Positions 11,277-24,918 of a stretch of 64,000 nucleotides of DNA are shown here, one piece after another (within the stretch, counting starts at the first letter, position 1; each line of letters starts with the position of its first letter). Source of the DNA: Channa striata (taxonomy: Eukaryota > Chordata > Actinopteri > Anabantiformes > Channidae); the NCBI GenBank assembly GCA_033026295.1, contig CM065178.1, positions 24,629,781-24,693,780 on the forward strand, read 5' to 3'. The position numbers and the translations under genes were made by a program. Below the pieces are notes generated by a model. It was not told where the DNA came from. It searched no databases and was given only the letters and a program-made list of their open reading frames with translations.

Positions 11277-11858
11277 TCACACCTCGGTGCCGTCGTGGAG
11301 GTTGTTGTGGAGTTTTGCCTCCAGATTGACCTGTTTGACCTTGGTCTTGCTGTTGGCCTCCTGGTTGCGGTTCAGGATGTTGATGTTTCGGACTGTGCAG
11401 TGTTTAGTGCTGAAGTTCTTCTCCACACACTTGTCCATGCACACTTCCACCTTGGTGTTGAGCGGATACTCCTCGTAGACCTTCGCAGCCTTCTTGCTCT
11501 TCTTCTTGGCCGACCGTCGGCAGCGGCGGAACAGGAAGCAGGAGGCTAGCAGAGCCAGGACCAGCAGCGTGACGGCGGCCACCCCCCCTCCCACTGAGCT
11601 GCCTATGTGTGCGTTGAAGGTGGCGGAGGGCCCGGACTCCAGGCGCAGCGACTTCATGTTGGTGCCGTTTTTCACCTGGTCGCCCTCGTTGTCGTAGATG
11701 AGCGACTCGTCGAGTGTCAGACGCCCGCTTCGATCCACCAGGTCCCGCTTGGGGCGGCTCAGCTGATAGGTGGCCGAGCGCTGAATCCTGGGGCTGGACC
11801 GTGACTCTGGGCTGATCACATAAATCACCTGCAGGTACCACTGGTGGCCGGCCTCCAC
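11277..11858 (-). CDS. fras1: fras1 last exon: stalk, transmembrane helix and cytoplasmic tail
   Basis: Residues 2495-2687 and the stop TGA at 11277-11279. It opens VEAGHQWYLQVIYVISPE, then a stalk with RPKR (11745-11756), a furin-type R-X-K-R site, and SLIYDNEGDQVKNGTNMKSL. The hydrophobic span VGGGVAAVTLLVLALLASCF (11529-11594) is flanked on the inner side by RRCRRSAKKKSKK, fixing the topology. The 83-residue tail has YEEYPLNTKVEV and ends HNNLHDGTEV. GTEV is a class I PDZ ligand; in the family it binds GRIP1, needed for basal delivery. Acceptor gactggcag. Confidence 0.96.
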   Translation of the reverse strand: MEAGHQWYLQVIYVISPESRSSPRIQRSATYQLSRPKRDLVDRSGRLTLDESLIYDNEGDQVKNGTNMKSLRLESGPSATFNAHIGSSVGGGVAAVTLLVLALLASCFLFRRCRRSAKKKSKKAAKVYEEYPLNTKVEVCMDKCVEKNFSTKHCTVRNINILNRNQEANSKTKVKQVNLEAKLHNNLHDGTEV

Positions 11859-14800
11859 CTGCCAGTCAACACAGAGAGAAGGAAGACATCAGCTAATGAA
11901 TTAGCAACAGTTATCTGGTCTGGGACCCGGACCAGCGTGTATGTCTGAGCCACGCTCACTGCTCCACTCGGTGCCACGTTTCTGGGTTCTACAACATGCT
12001 GAATAAATATTTTAGCCAATAATTCTAGCAAATGCTCGGCCATAACTTTGACAGACGTCTGAAGTCAAGTGCCTACGGACGAGGGAACAGCATTCCCGTG
12101 AACATAAGAGCTGCAACAGATTGATATTAATCTAATCTAGTTAGAAACTTATGTAAGTGGACATTTGGCCACACTTAATTACATATATTTCAACAGTTTT
12201 TTTAGTAGGATTATTTCCTGATACTTGTTTGACCTGCTGTAACTGGTATCGTACGGTAAATGTCCTATATCTATAAACGGTTCTTTATTATTGATGTATC
12301 TTTGAGTCTTTAGCTGCTCAAACGATTGTGCTTTCCACACGCACCTTGTAAAGAGCATCAACCCTCATGGTGAAGCCGTCGACGCCCGGCATGCCCGTCA
12401 TGGGCTGCAGCTCGGGGATGTCTGAGGCAAAACGAGCCTCGAAGGGAACGTCGTGAAAAAAATTGTCACATACATCTGGCTGCTTGCGATCCTGTACAGA
12501 AAACACACAGAGAGAAAATGACCTTGAGATTTCGGCTAGTTTATTTTACTTTAAAGGTCGAGATCAGGGTCAGAGTTAAGAAGTTACAGGTAACGTTTCC
12601 TGTCGAGTAGAAAACATTGGCTCGGCAGGATAATTCTACACCGGTCAGGCAACATTCTGTAGGTGCTAATCTAAATCGGGACACTTGTGCTCTTGTTTAG
12701 CAAAGCGGAAACACCATCTGAATCGCGCAGGTATGAATATCTAATAACGATCCCTGCATTGACATTTTCCCGGCTCTTCAAACCCAACGACTAAAGTCAA
12801 GAACACAACGATTTGTACCAGAAGCAGGAAGCGATGTTTGAGGTTTTTGTTGGGCTGGATGCAGCCGTACTGCGGCCCCTCGCTGTACAGCGTCCCCGTG
12901 GGGTCAAAAAAGGGGACGTATCCGTCCCGGCCGGTGCACAGGTAAACCTTCTCCAGCTGCAGCTTGTAGGCTGCGTTCAGGTTCTGCTCAGGGTTCCACA
13001 GCACTCTCCCATACAGAGTCTGACCTGCAGACGGCAGCAGAGGGATATTTGATTAGTTAGTGTGTTTAAAGGAGGACGGTTTAGTTTATTCCCCGTATTC
13101 AAACAGGCCCATCGCACCCATTGAGAACGCTCCCTTGTAGTCCATCTCAGCCATGGAGATGTCAGCGGTGGCTGGGTCCATCATGAAGACCTTGTCATTG
13201 TTACACAGCTGGAACTCCGTGTTGAGGGAGTAAACCACCGGAACAGGACGGTTGGTCTGCTGGAAGGCGATTGGCACCAGAAACCTATGGGGGAACAACA
13301 CAAGGACGGATCAGGATCAGTGAACGGCTGGGTGATGGTGTGTACTCCTGGATAATCATCTCCGGGTGTGAATCAACACAATGAGGCAATGTACTTCTCT
13401 GGAGCGTGAGCCGTGCAGGACAGGGGTTTATCTCCAGGGTCGATCCAGGGCTGAGTGGGCTGGACAGTGCAGGGGATCAAAAAGACAGTGTACTCTCCTG
13501 AATAATCCTTCCTGTGAAAGGAAAGGCATCACAACAGACACGGCTTACTACATGATTATTTTGAACAAAACATCACTTTTCTAAGCGTTCCAAACGTGTT
13601 TCAGGATGAAACTGTGATCAATTTGAGTAATTCCTCTTAACTCAACGGTAAACATGTCTGTGAATTTCTGCTGATCTCAAAGTCTCTTCAATTTCTAACC
13701 CAGCTATGCACGTTCAGTTATACTTTTAGTGCATTTCTTAACTGAAACTGAAATCTTCTTCAGCTAACGTCTCCACCCTCTTTGGGTGGTGAACAAACCC
13801 ACTGACCGGCTGTAGGAGCTGGTGGCCCTCCACAGCTGGTATGGTGAGTCAAAGGTTTGAGCGCTCCACAGCAGCTGCATATCAAACTCGATGCCTCCAA
13901 GGTGGTCGGGGGCCATCAGGTGGGACTTGTGTCCGGGCAGAGTGTGATGGTCGAGCACAAACTGACCTGCAGAGAAGATCGAAATAAATGGAAAAAGAGT
14001 TTGTGCACAAGAAACGAAGCAGCAAACTGTGAAATGTTGTGGCGGATGTGGCGAGCTGACCTCTGAATTTGGCGTGTGTTTTGAATTCAATCACCAGTCG
14101 CCCATCTTCTCTAATGTAGATCCTGATGATCTGCAGTCTGCCTGAGAGGACGCTGTCAGTTTGGATACCTACAGGCATAAAACACGAGCCGAGTCAGTCA
14201 CACGTCAGATCAAGATCGGAGCACAAGTGCAACACCGGACAAGACTTTCCTTCGATAAAGACTTACGCATGCATGAAATGCACCTCAAAAGTTCAACCAT
14301 TAAATTGGATTCTAAAACCAGAACAGCTCACATTCCCACTGGAATAAATATTCATGCCCACAGGAATAAAGCCAGTGGTTTCTTAATAGAAATTACGCTT
14401 TTATGAGGATTCTGCTGCGTTCACTGTCTGACCTGTTCTCCACAGCACGGTGTCGTAGAGGAAAGAAAACTCCATCTCGGTATGATGCTCCAGAGAAGCC
14501 CAGCCTCTCGGGGCCGTTACATAGATGTAGGACACATAGAGAGGAACCTGCACCGTCAGGAAGGACTGAGCCGAGTCTCGAACCTGGTAAAACAACAACG
14601 TTCACCCGTGGTGTCTGCAAACGCTGACGTGAGCTTCGCAACTGCAGAGGCACAAAGATTGTGTCACATATTTATGGTCGCTGACAGTACCTGGAAATCT
14701 GCAGTGACAGAGCCCCCGCAGACGTCGATGAGCTCAGTCATGTCGTAATACGCATCGAAGGTCCAGATGCAGCTCTTGAGGTTGAGGTGTTTGTAGAGTT

Positions 14801-17800
14801 GGATGCTCTTGGCCTCCCGGACGTTGGGGTTGAACTGATACGGGCGATCGTAACCCGGCCCCAGAGAGATGCTGTCATAAGATAAATCGTCCAGGAAACC
14901 AGACTCTGTCAACACAGAAAACTGGGACTTAATCAACAGTCTTAATCTCTGCTTTGTCCATATCTGTGTACATCACCGTCACAAGAAAACTATGGATGCA
15001 CGAGTAGATCAGGCTGAGTCTGCTGTAAAAAATCCAAATTGCACTTTCAACGAAGAACAAAATGACGTGCTCTTTAGCAGCCTGACGGAAAAAATCGGAC
15101 CTCGTGCTTTAACGACACTGACCTGAGAGACCCTGCAGCTCTTTGAGGGTAACCAGGTTGGAGCAGACGTGTTGCTGCCTGTAGATGGACTCTGAGAGCA
15201 GAAAATGCAGGTTGTGCAGGGGCATTGTGGACACCAGTGGGAGCATGCCGTCCTGATGGGGGATCTGCACCGAGATATGGATCCTAAACAGAGAGGGGAA
15301 AAAAGTGATCAGAAAAATGTCAACAATAGTAAGAGCGTCGTCGACTTTAACAGTCAATTCAATTTCAATTTAACTTTATTTATATGTCGCCAATTTACAA
15401 TAAGGTCATCTCAAGGCACTTTGCGTAATAAAGTCCAGACTATACGGACATTTAAAGAAAACCCAACACATCCCCCTTGAGCAGCTATAGGCCACAGTGG
15501 AGAGGAAAAACTCCCTTTAACGGAAGAAACCTCCAGCAGAACCAGGCTCAGGGTGGACGGCCATCAGGCTTGACCGGTTGGGGTGAGTGGAAAGTGGAGA
15601 GAGAAAAGAACAGAGCAACAAAAGCAACAACAAAACATTGGGCAGGTTAGTAGGACCAGTAGCTGCACACTGGAGGACACACAGAAGACACACAGTCGCC
15701 ATCCAACAGTCTCTGCTCACCGATTGGGGTGCTCCTTGTGCTTCACGTCCAGATACTTGAGTGTGGCGATGAAGGACTGAGCTTGGAAGCCTCTGGCGGT
15801 TCCCGTGGTGACAGGCGTGTGACAGATGGAACCCTCTGTGCCAATGGTGACGATGTTGCTTCTTAGCGGAGTTCCCAGGTGACCAGCTTTATCCCTGGCC
15901 TGAGCCACGCAGCGAACATGGAAACGACGACTGAAATAAATGCCGTCGAGGACCTGGAGGGGACAGGAGACGGGAGAGGAGGCCGACTGGGTAAACGTGT
16001 GCAGAGTTGACTGTTACCTTTGAGAATTTAAATGTTCTTCCCCAAAATGTACCAGTAACATCCATTTCTAAAACGCGCTGGACTAACTGAAGTTTAGCAA
16101 ATGTCTCGGGTATTTTAGCGAGTCTTTTACTGTTTTACTGACACTACAAGTTTTTTAATTTTTTCGTCTGTTTAAATGTTCTCTGAGCCTGGCGGGGACG
16201 ATGCCTGTGGATGCTCTCACCATGTGGTTGACACTGGTATACGGGGTGGTGTCTGTGACTGTCTCAAAGGGGGACCTGGCACCGCTGGTGTCGGTGGGCG
16301 CCGCCACTTCCCAGGAGAAGTGAACTTGGGTCTGGTTGATTCCCGCCTCCTCGCAGTGCTCTTTCATCACAGGGTATTTGGGGTAGTGGGGGTCACAGGG
16401 GGTAACGCACACCAGGGGGTAACCTGGAGAGGGCGTCTTCTTACTGCCTTCCTTGATCACCTCCTGGACGTGGTCATAGTCAGCAAGAGAGACCACCTGA
16501 GAAAAAAAGACAAGGGTTAATGACAGAAGACAACGGAAGTTCATTGGTGGGTGGGGCATAATCACAGCTACTAAAAGGGACGGGGGAGAAAATTACCCAC
16601 GTGATCATAATCTAAATGCATGTGGACATAGCTCCACTGATGCCCTCTTTGTGAGTGCCTCTGTTCAAATACAAAAGAAAAGCAAAATCCTGTAAACAGG
16701 AAATGCTGTCTGCATTTACTGATGCCGTTTTGTTACTACATCTGAATATTCTGTGTATTTAGAAAAAAAAGGAAATGGATCATGAGACTGTGAGAAGTGG
16801 CTTCTGTTTAAATTACTGATTTACACGTCAGTTCATGAAAGTTTGCTTAAAGATTTCTTACAATAGGCGGGGCGGGGAGGATTAGGCTGCCCGCAGCCTC
16901 CTGGTCTAAGATGGTCACTGTTGCCATAGGGATCTCCCCAAGCACCGCCTCCACAGGGTCATCAGGGCCGAGGACCAATGAGAAGGACTCATGCCACTCC
17001 CTGTCCTCGTTGGACAGAATCTCCACTTTAAAGAGGATATGGTCCATTCCTGCAGAATGAAGAAACCAGAGCTCTTGCCTCCTCCAGCGTCCACACTAAA
17101 GGCTGACACACACGTGCTCGTTCGTCACGTTTTGTTTCACTCACCTGGAGTGAATTTGAGGACTCTGCTCTTGGGATTGTAATCAACTCCGGACTGGGCT
17201 GATCCGTCGCGGGTGCTGCAGCGGATCTTGGACGTCCGATCCAAATCGCCCCGGCGGATCACCTTGATATTGAGCACCTCGATACCATCTGGACCAGGAG
17301 GCTCTCGGACCTGATAGGAGGCCTGCTCGAACTCGATGGTGGGAGCTGGAAGAAGAGGTGAAGATGGAGAGTCAGTGGCGCCGTCAGTAACCGTCAGATA
17401 CTGAACTTATCTTAGACAATTTGTTTCCAAAACCCACCACCATTTGGTTTTTATCCTACTGATATTAATCACTAAAGCAGATCCTTAGTTACAGCGCGTG
17501 TTCTCTGGTGTAAATCACGACGGGACCGAGCCCCTGCTCACCATCTTCATCGTTAGTGATGGTGATGGTGACGATGTCGCTCACGCCCACCATGGCGCCG
17601 CTCCAGTGGTCACCTGTTGGCGTCCCAAGATGCACCTGGAACTCTTCCTCCGGCTCAAACACTGAGTCATCATTGATGTGAACGGTGCAATTTTTGACCT
17701 GAGAAACAGACACTTTACTGACAGCAAAGATACAAACATTTCCACGTCTGATACACACTGAGGGAAAAAATAATACCTTCTCTCCTTTGAGGAACGTGAC

Positions 17801-20800
17801 GCGTGACTCGTCTGCATTCCTCCTCTCCTCGAAGTCATCCATGACCATGGCCGACATGGTCCTGGTAAAGCACCTTGCAGACGATTTGAAGGACAGGTCA
17901 CCTGCGCGTATGACGGGGATGTGGAGCACGCCGTCTGTCTCCTTCACGGTGTAGGCACTCTTCTCAAACTGCATGCTGGGAACTGGGAGAGGCGACGGCG
18001 GCTGTGAAAACCTACTTCCAACTTTGAAGTGCGGGTCAACACATTTAATATACAAATAAATGAAAAGGTGTGTAATCTGCGGAAGCTCGTGCATATTTGA
18101 TTGGAATAAATATTGAAAAGTCTGTGACTCTTGTCTGTGTACATACTGTCCTGGAAGGTATCGGTGATGACGACGCTGGCTTCATAGGGCTCCTGGAGAA
18201 CAGCACCCTGGGGGGAACTGAGAAAAACTATAAAGGACTCTGGTCCTTCAATGGAGGGATTCTGGATGTCATCCATGATGGTCAAACTGCAGCTCTGTAA
18301 CAAAAACAGTCCACTGGAATCAAAATGCGCTACGAGGCAGCTGGTCCAATTTTACAAAGACACGAGTTTCCCGTTTGCTGGACTGTTGTAGTAGAATTTC
18401 AGTTCTTAGCATTAAAATATCATTGGCCCCAAATCAATCACCAGCCTCACTAATTATCTCTAAGTATTTTGGTTCTTACCTGCTCAGTTTTTCCAGGCTT
18501 GAACTCCACCTTCTTGGAGCTGGGGATGTAGTCTACCCCTGGGCTGGCTGAGGGCGGCTCTGCTGGTCGGGTGGCGCACCACACAGACGTCACTGAGGAC
18601 AGATCACTGCCATGGCGCAGCACTGGTATTTCTATAGTGCCTGGAATATGGCGATAAGAGGTCGAGTTTAATTTATATGGCAATAACCTGGATTTGTCCA
18701 ACAGATGCTGAAGTTCTGTCTCGTGGAAAGTGTCCACAGAGGCCGAACTCTTTGCTGTTGCCACTGTATACAACACACTACAACATCAGAGTTTCTCTTG
18801 GTGATAGAGCAAAACATTAGAGGTAATTACTGAAAGAAACAGGAATAAAACGCTCATACCCGCATCTTCACTGAAAGTAAAAGTGCCATTCCCAAGAGAG
18901 ACGGTTGATGCGTCGTTGGGTCCATCGATGACCACCTTGGCAACCGTCACAGCCCCCACGCGGGCGTTTTCGGAGGCGTCTGACAGCACCAGCTCAAACT
19001 CCTCAGACAGCTCGTACTCGCTGTCATCGATGAGCTTTACGTCACAGGTGGACATGGTGACGCCGGGCCCGAAGATGACGCGGTTGTCGTTGCTCATGCC
19101 ACGGCTCTTGTAGTCGGAGCCGGACTCCAGAGCGTGGAGGCTGCTGCCCTGCGCCGACTTGGCCACGGTGTAGCAGAGGGCGGACACGGTGCTGGACGTG
19201 TCACCTGAGGCGAGACGAGGCGAGAGACAGAGTCACTGCTGCTCCCGTGTTGCTCTCCTGCACTTGATTACAGCTGTGAATGGTCGACTGAAGGGAAGTG
19301 TTGTACGTATTCGAGCTCCTGAAACCTCCGGGGTCACTGGTGTAGCTTTGTTTGATTGGATTAACGTGGCAAATATAAAAGTTTGGACTTTTCTGTGCTC
19401 AAATGCTTAAACGTGCTCAGTTGATAAAAACCCCAAAAGAAAATAGAACAAGACATTTTTAGTTTTTCGAGATGAAAAAACATTTGATTAATTTGTGATT
19501 CCTGGTGGTTCATTTTCTGATTACACTGAATGCTAAAGATGTAGAGATGCAAATATGCCGCCATCTGAAGAGGATGTGCATTCGTTATCCTACAGCTTAA
19601 GGTTTTTTCATTAAAGACCAACTAAGAGACAATTTTGAAGCTGTACAGTAACAAGCAGATGTAGAATATACATGCAAATAAAAGGTTCTTGTTCTTATTA
19701 GGCATAAAGGGGCTTATAATAAAATAAAATAAAAATCCTTTTTATGAATTTCCACAATGCTCGTATGTGATAATGACATTAGGGAACAGAGTCAGCGTGA
19801 TGACACAAAGTGGCTTTCCTGTTTACGAGAGAGCCTCCTGTAGGCAGGTTTCCTAAACACACGTCACCTCAAGCGTATAAGCATGTACATTAGATCACAA
19901 AATAATAAAATAATAAGCGTAAAATAATGGTTGGCAAATGAAATGGAGCTTCAGGAGCTGTCGTTGCTCCTCACCTTTTCTCTCAACGGGAGCGTGAATA
20001 AAGCCAGTGCTCTCATTCACGTGGTAGATTTTCTTGTCAAACTGCAAAGTCGGTTCGTCCTCCGTGTCGTTGATGTTGACGACGGCGCGCGTGTTTCCGC
20101 CCAGCAGCGCGTACACGGGCATGCTCAGCTCCACGTGAAAGCTCTCAGTTCCCTCAAACACCTTGTCGTCATTAATGACGATGGTGCACACCTTGACGTC
20201 CTCACGCTCGTCAAACTGTACCTGCGAATTAACAGAAACACGACAGACTTTAGAAAATTCCAAAGTCTTTCATAATGAAATAATTATTATGTTGCTGTCA
20301 GTTAATAAAACTGATCTTTAGGTTATGGGAAAAAAAGCTTAACACGCTGTACAAACAAAGCTGCACAGATGCAAAAACGTCAAGATTTGTTCAACGGGTG
20401 AATGACTTTTTTAGGCAGTTAAAAAGCCACTTTGCCAAACAACCTTTAGTCGGGTTTACCTGTCCGGCATATTCCACGTAGTCCTGCTGGCCTGGACGGG
20501 ATCCGACGCTGCTGGTGGAGGTGGCGCTGCCCTGTTCGGTGCGGCAGAGCACGATGGCGTACTGGTTTAGGTTGCCCGTTCGCTTCACCGTCACGGCCAC
20601 TGTGCCGGCCTTCTCACTCACGTTGTAGCTGTGGAAGTAAGGGGCTATTTTAGGGGTTTCTTTGAAAAGAAACAGGGAAACTCATGTTTCATGATGACAA
20701 CGTTTTTTGAATTAGTCCCACAAAGTAAACAAACGTATGTTGGTCGTGGAGGCATCACGTGCGACGCAGACCTTTTGTGCTCAAAGCTGATGAGGGACCA

Positions 20801-23800
20801 CTGGATGTGGAAGACGTTGTCGCTAACCACGTTGGGTTTGCTGTCTTTGACCAGGAACTTGAAGGTGTCCATCGTTTCCTGAACGTTTTCGTGATGCAGC
20901 ACATAGCGGATCAGACCCAGATTTATATCGGCTAGAAAGGAACAAAGTCAAGTTGGGTCATTATTTAGAACACGTCAAAGCAGCAGTTCGTGTCAGGAAG
21001 TCCTGCAGGAGGTAGTAAACAGGAAGAACCACGTTCGTTTCTACGACAATTACCACAGATCTGAAAAAACCCTGTCTGTACTATGAGTCAGTCATGAGCA
21101 AAAAAAATTGTGAGATGATGATTCAATAATCTGATGCCTCTAGACTTTTTTCTATTACATGGGAGAAATTAAACTATTTGAAGAATCCAATAGTGGCTCA
21201 CAATTTCTGCTCATTAGTACCATTCACGGGAAGAAGGAGCAACGGGAAATACTTTGTCATTAAGGGCTGAAAGCTAACAAGTGGATGAACGAACGTCCTT
21301 GTGCTGCAAAGGTAGCTCAGACGACATCAAGGACTTGCATTTTGATGAGAGAGCAATACTAAACGGGTCCACGCAGGCTAAAAAATATCTACGCACCAAC
21401 ACTAAGACAAATATCAGGGCGAGCATATGGCAGATTAGGAGTTGCAACAGTCGGGCTCATGTTGACAGATCGTTTGTATGAGCAAATCCATTCGACTTTG
21501 TTCAGATTTTCCTTCTCTCAGGTTAAACGTTCATTCCAATGATTGGATATTTTTGTTATCATTAGCAAAATTATACCCAGCTCCTAATTGAGAATACAAC
21601 AGATCAAAGTGGCTGTTGCTCTCAAGCCGGGAGGATCAACATTGATCCCTGGCTGCAGCCTCGAGGTGAAGATAATCAGGCTCATGATGATGAGAGCCCC
21701 GCTGATTAAAAGTGGGGAGACGGCGGAACCAGAGGGGAGCGAGAGAGCGCTCTCCCAGCTGTGAAGGTGCCGAAACACACTGGACAGGCAGCTGCAGTCT
21801 CAGTTCTGTGTCCTCGACTGTTCAACTCCTTGGGCAGATAACAACGTTGGGCTTCGCTCTACAGTGTTTACCAGGTTTACGAGCAGACACTTTCATTTGA
21901 TGCATAATTCCCCTCATATTCTAAAGATTTCAACAAACATTCTCCCAAAATGTGACACTTGCACTTGCAACATCTTTCTGCTGCTTTAATCCTGTTCTGG
22001 AAATGGAAATAATTTCTTCGACTTTAGTTTTCAGTTTTCCTTAACTAACTGAAAAGAAATAAATACATGTAGCTGTGGTAAATATAGATGTAGAGCTTTT
22101 GTCAAAAGTAAAAAATATATAAGTATGTTAATACAGAGCCATCGGCTACAGAGACAGTGGGAAGGTGATTAACCTCTGTACCTTGTGTGAATGTGGTGAC
22201 GGGGTTGCCAGGTTTGAGCTTGCTTTCCAGGAAGCCATGTTTCGGCTCAGTAGTGATTTCGTAAACCAGCAGTTTGTCCTCTGTGTCTGGGTCCATAGTC
22301 AGCAGCTCCTTCTTTGTAATCAAGTTGGTGGCCTGAGAGACATTTGACACAAGTGAGGACATAAGAATTTAGATAATGTCATAGTTTTTATTTTATTAAT
22401 CTGTCTCTAGGTTGTGAATGCTAATAAGCTTCATTGGCCTCTGACAGAAAAAAAAGGTCTCTGTTTTGTCTGACACAGTATGAAGTGATTTCACAACATT
22501 AATGCTGATTAAAATCCTAACAGAAGTGTTTTTCTTCCGGACTCAAGTAGGTCGTTGATTACAGAGACGGATATCCAGCTGTCATTTTGATTCAAAGGCC
22601 CTCAGGGCAGAATATGGAAAAAGTTACACCCACTTCATCTCACCGCAGAGGAGCAATTCAGCACGCTGGGGCTGTCGCTCGTCCGACTGAAACTCTTATT
22701 TGTGGCTTTTCTCCAATTATGGGGGTAGGCAAACACCACAGTAGGTGTCTGCAAATAATGAAACTACAGACGCGCTGAGGCTGTAACTGCTGCTGCATGT
22801 AAGATTAGAATTAGCTGTAGAATTTCTTTAGAAAGAAACACCAAGCAACATGCGGGGAAATCAAGTGCTTGATGCAATATGAAAAAAATAAATAAATCTA
22901 AAGTTCAAGGTGCAGCTCACCGGGGCTGTCCCTACTGGACACGTTTTTTTATGATATCAACTTATAATAATGATGAAGTTACAGACACAGTAGTTTTAGG
23001 TTTTGGCCATGTGAAGGCCTGTGCACAGCTCCGTCTACTGTGATGAGGCATTTCCAGCAGCAGGGGGAGCAAGTCAACAACGCAACGTAATCACAGCCGC
23101 CGCTGCTTCCGTTTGAACATCCGTCAGTCCCGAAGACACACAGTCAACATGCGTCTTGGTTTCCAGGAAATTCACACAGGTCTGTGAGTTTGGGCACAAT
23201 GGTGTTTTTCAGTCCGTCTCCAAGAGACACAAGACACTTAAATTCCACAGGGAGAGTCTGCAGGCGAACCAGCAAACCGGTTCTCTCTTAAATTAGAAGA
23301 AATATCTCCTTCACTTGGCCAGTTCATCCTTTTCACAGCCCTTACTAATCCCCATTAAACAGACATGATTATGACTGTGACGTTGATTTGTACCTTGTTG
23401 TCCATGTATTCCAGCCACTGCAAACCCAGGTTGGTGACGATGCGTGGGGTGCCATCATCAACTGGCAGAATATCAATCTTGAACTTCTGGGGAGCAGCTG
23501 TCACTATCTGGAAAAGCAAAAGCGTGTGCATTAAGAACACATCTTCAAAGTAGCAGAGAGACTTTTAAGGAATTCCTGAACAGAAGTTTGCTGAACTTCC
23601 CCTGGTGGCCTCTAGCTCTGCAAATAGCTTTCGGTGTTGAGACATGTGTTCCTCAGATTCCTGCCAAAACCTCAACCCAGCTGAGATCAACGTGAGAAAG
23701 CCACAACGTCTGCTTGGCGATAAAGCTAAAAACTTCTTCGAGAGACAAGCCAGTAAAACATAAAGAATCTGAAAATGAACTTACAAACAACGAATGATGC

Positions 23801-24881
23801 ACTGGCCATAACCAGTTCTGCCCTGATCTGTCCCCCTTCAACACATCAGCGTTGTGTTGAAGGTGAGGCAGACCCGCAGCACACTGAGGACGCCGAGGCC
23901 AGCTCTGGCGCTCGGCACGTGAAGGCCCGTAATCAAACACACAAGCACTGGTGACAGGTGGTGGAGGGCAGCGGAGAGGGGACGCTGCATTGACAAGAGG
24001 AGGAATCACCTCACAAACACAAACATAAAGCTGACAAGAACAGCACACGCCCATCCGGAGGTTTGCACATGGAGTGTCGACATAAACCGCGAACAGGAAA
24101 ACACTAAATGCGGCTACTTACTTTTCATACTTCAAACAATCAAACAATCGTCTAAGAACATCCATATTTCTTTACTGAATATCGTGACTAGTCACAAACA
24201 GGACATGGGCAGGTCACAGACCCCCAAACCTCCTCCACAGGACCCTCCACTGCAAAGCGAAGCAAAACCACGAATGTTCTCTTGGTCATTTTATTGCTTT
24301 TGTTCTGTCTCGTCTTGGTGGCTTTTGCTCCTTTTAATCATCGTGTATCACGTCTCTGTGACGTTAAAATTACAAATACACATATTCCGAATCTCTGGGT
24401 CACCTGCCGTCAATATTGCAGCCATGTTGACACAACACTTTGCACAATGTCCTCTGTGTTCCCTACAAAATGTCCCTGGTTGCCACAACTGTCATCACTC
24501 TCCCAAAACTTGTTTATTATTTTAAACTTGTTTAAAAGTTTATTAGGAGATTTCAACATTTCAAATTGTCCTTTTTATTACAGTTTACTTTCCGTTTAAA
24601 CTTTACAGAGGAGTCCACACTTCACAGACGTGTCACTGTTGAGGTCGATAACAGTCTTCACAAAGACAGACTCACACACAAACTGCTAATTCGACAGCAG
24701 GGGTGACAGCACACACACACTGACTAACAATGACCATCAAATACACACACACACGCTTCACTCTGCTAATTCAGTCATCTATCTGCAATACAAATGTCAG
24801 GAAGCTGCCTCATGCTCACACATCAGTGCACAATTTACCTGCAGATTTAGCCTGCTGTGATACAAATGTCGATTTTTATAT

Positions 24882-24918
<37 letters not shown>

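Noticed and set aside
11287..11804. Several plus-strand open frames across the last fras1 exon
   Set aside because: They are antisense or frame-shifted shadows of the minus-strand exon, whose sequence has clear transmembrane, basic and PDZ motifs.
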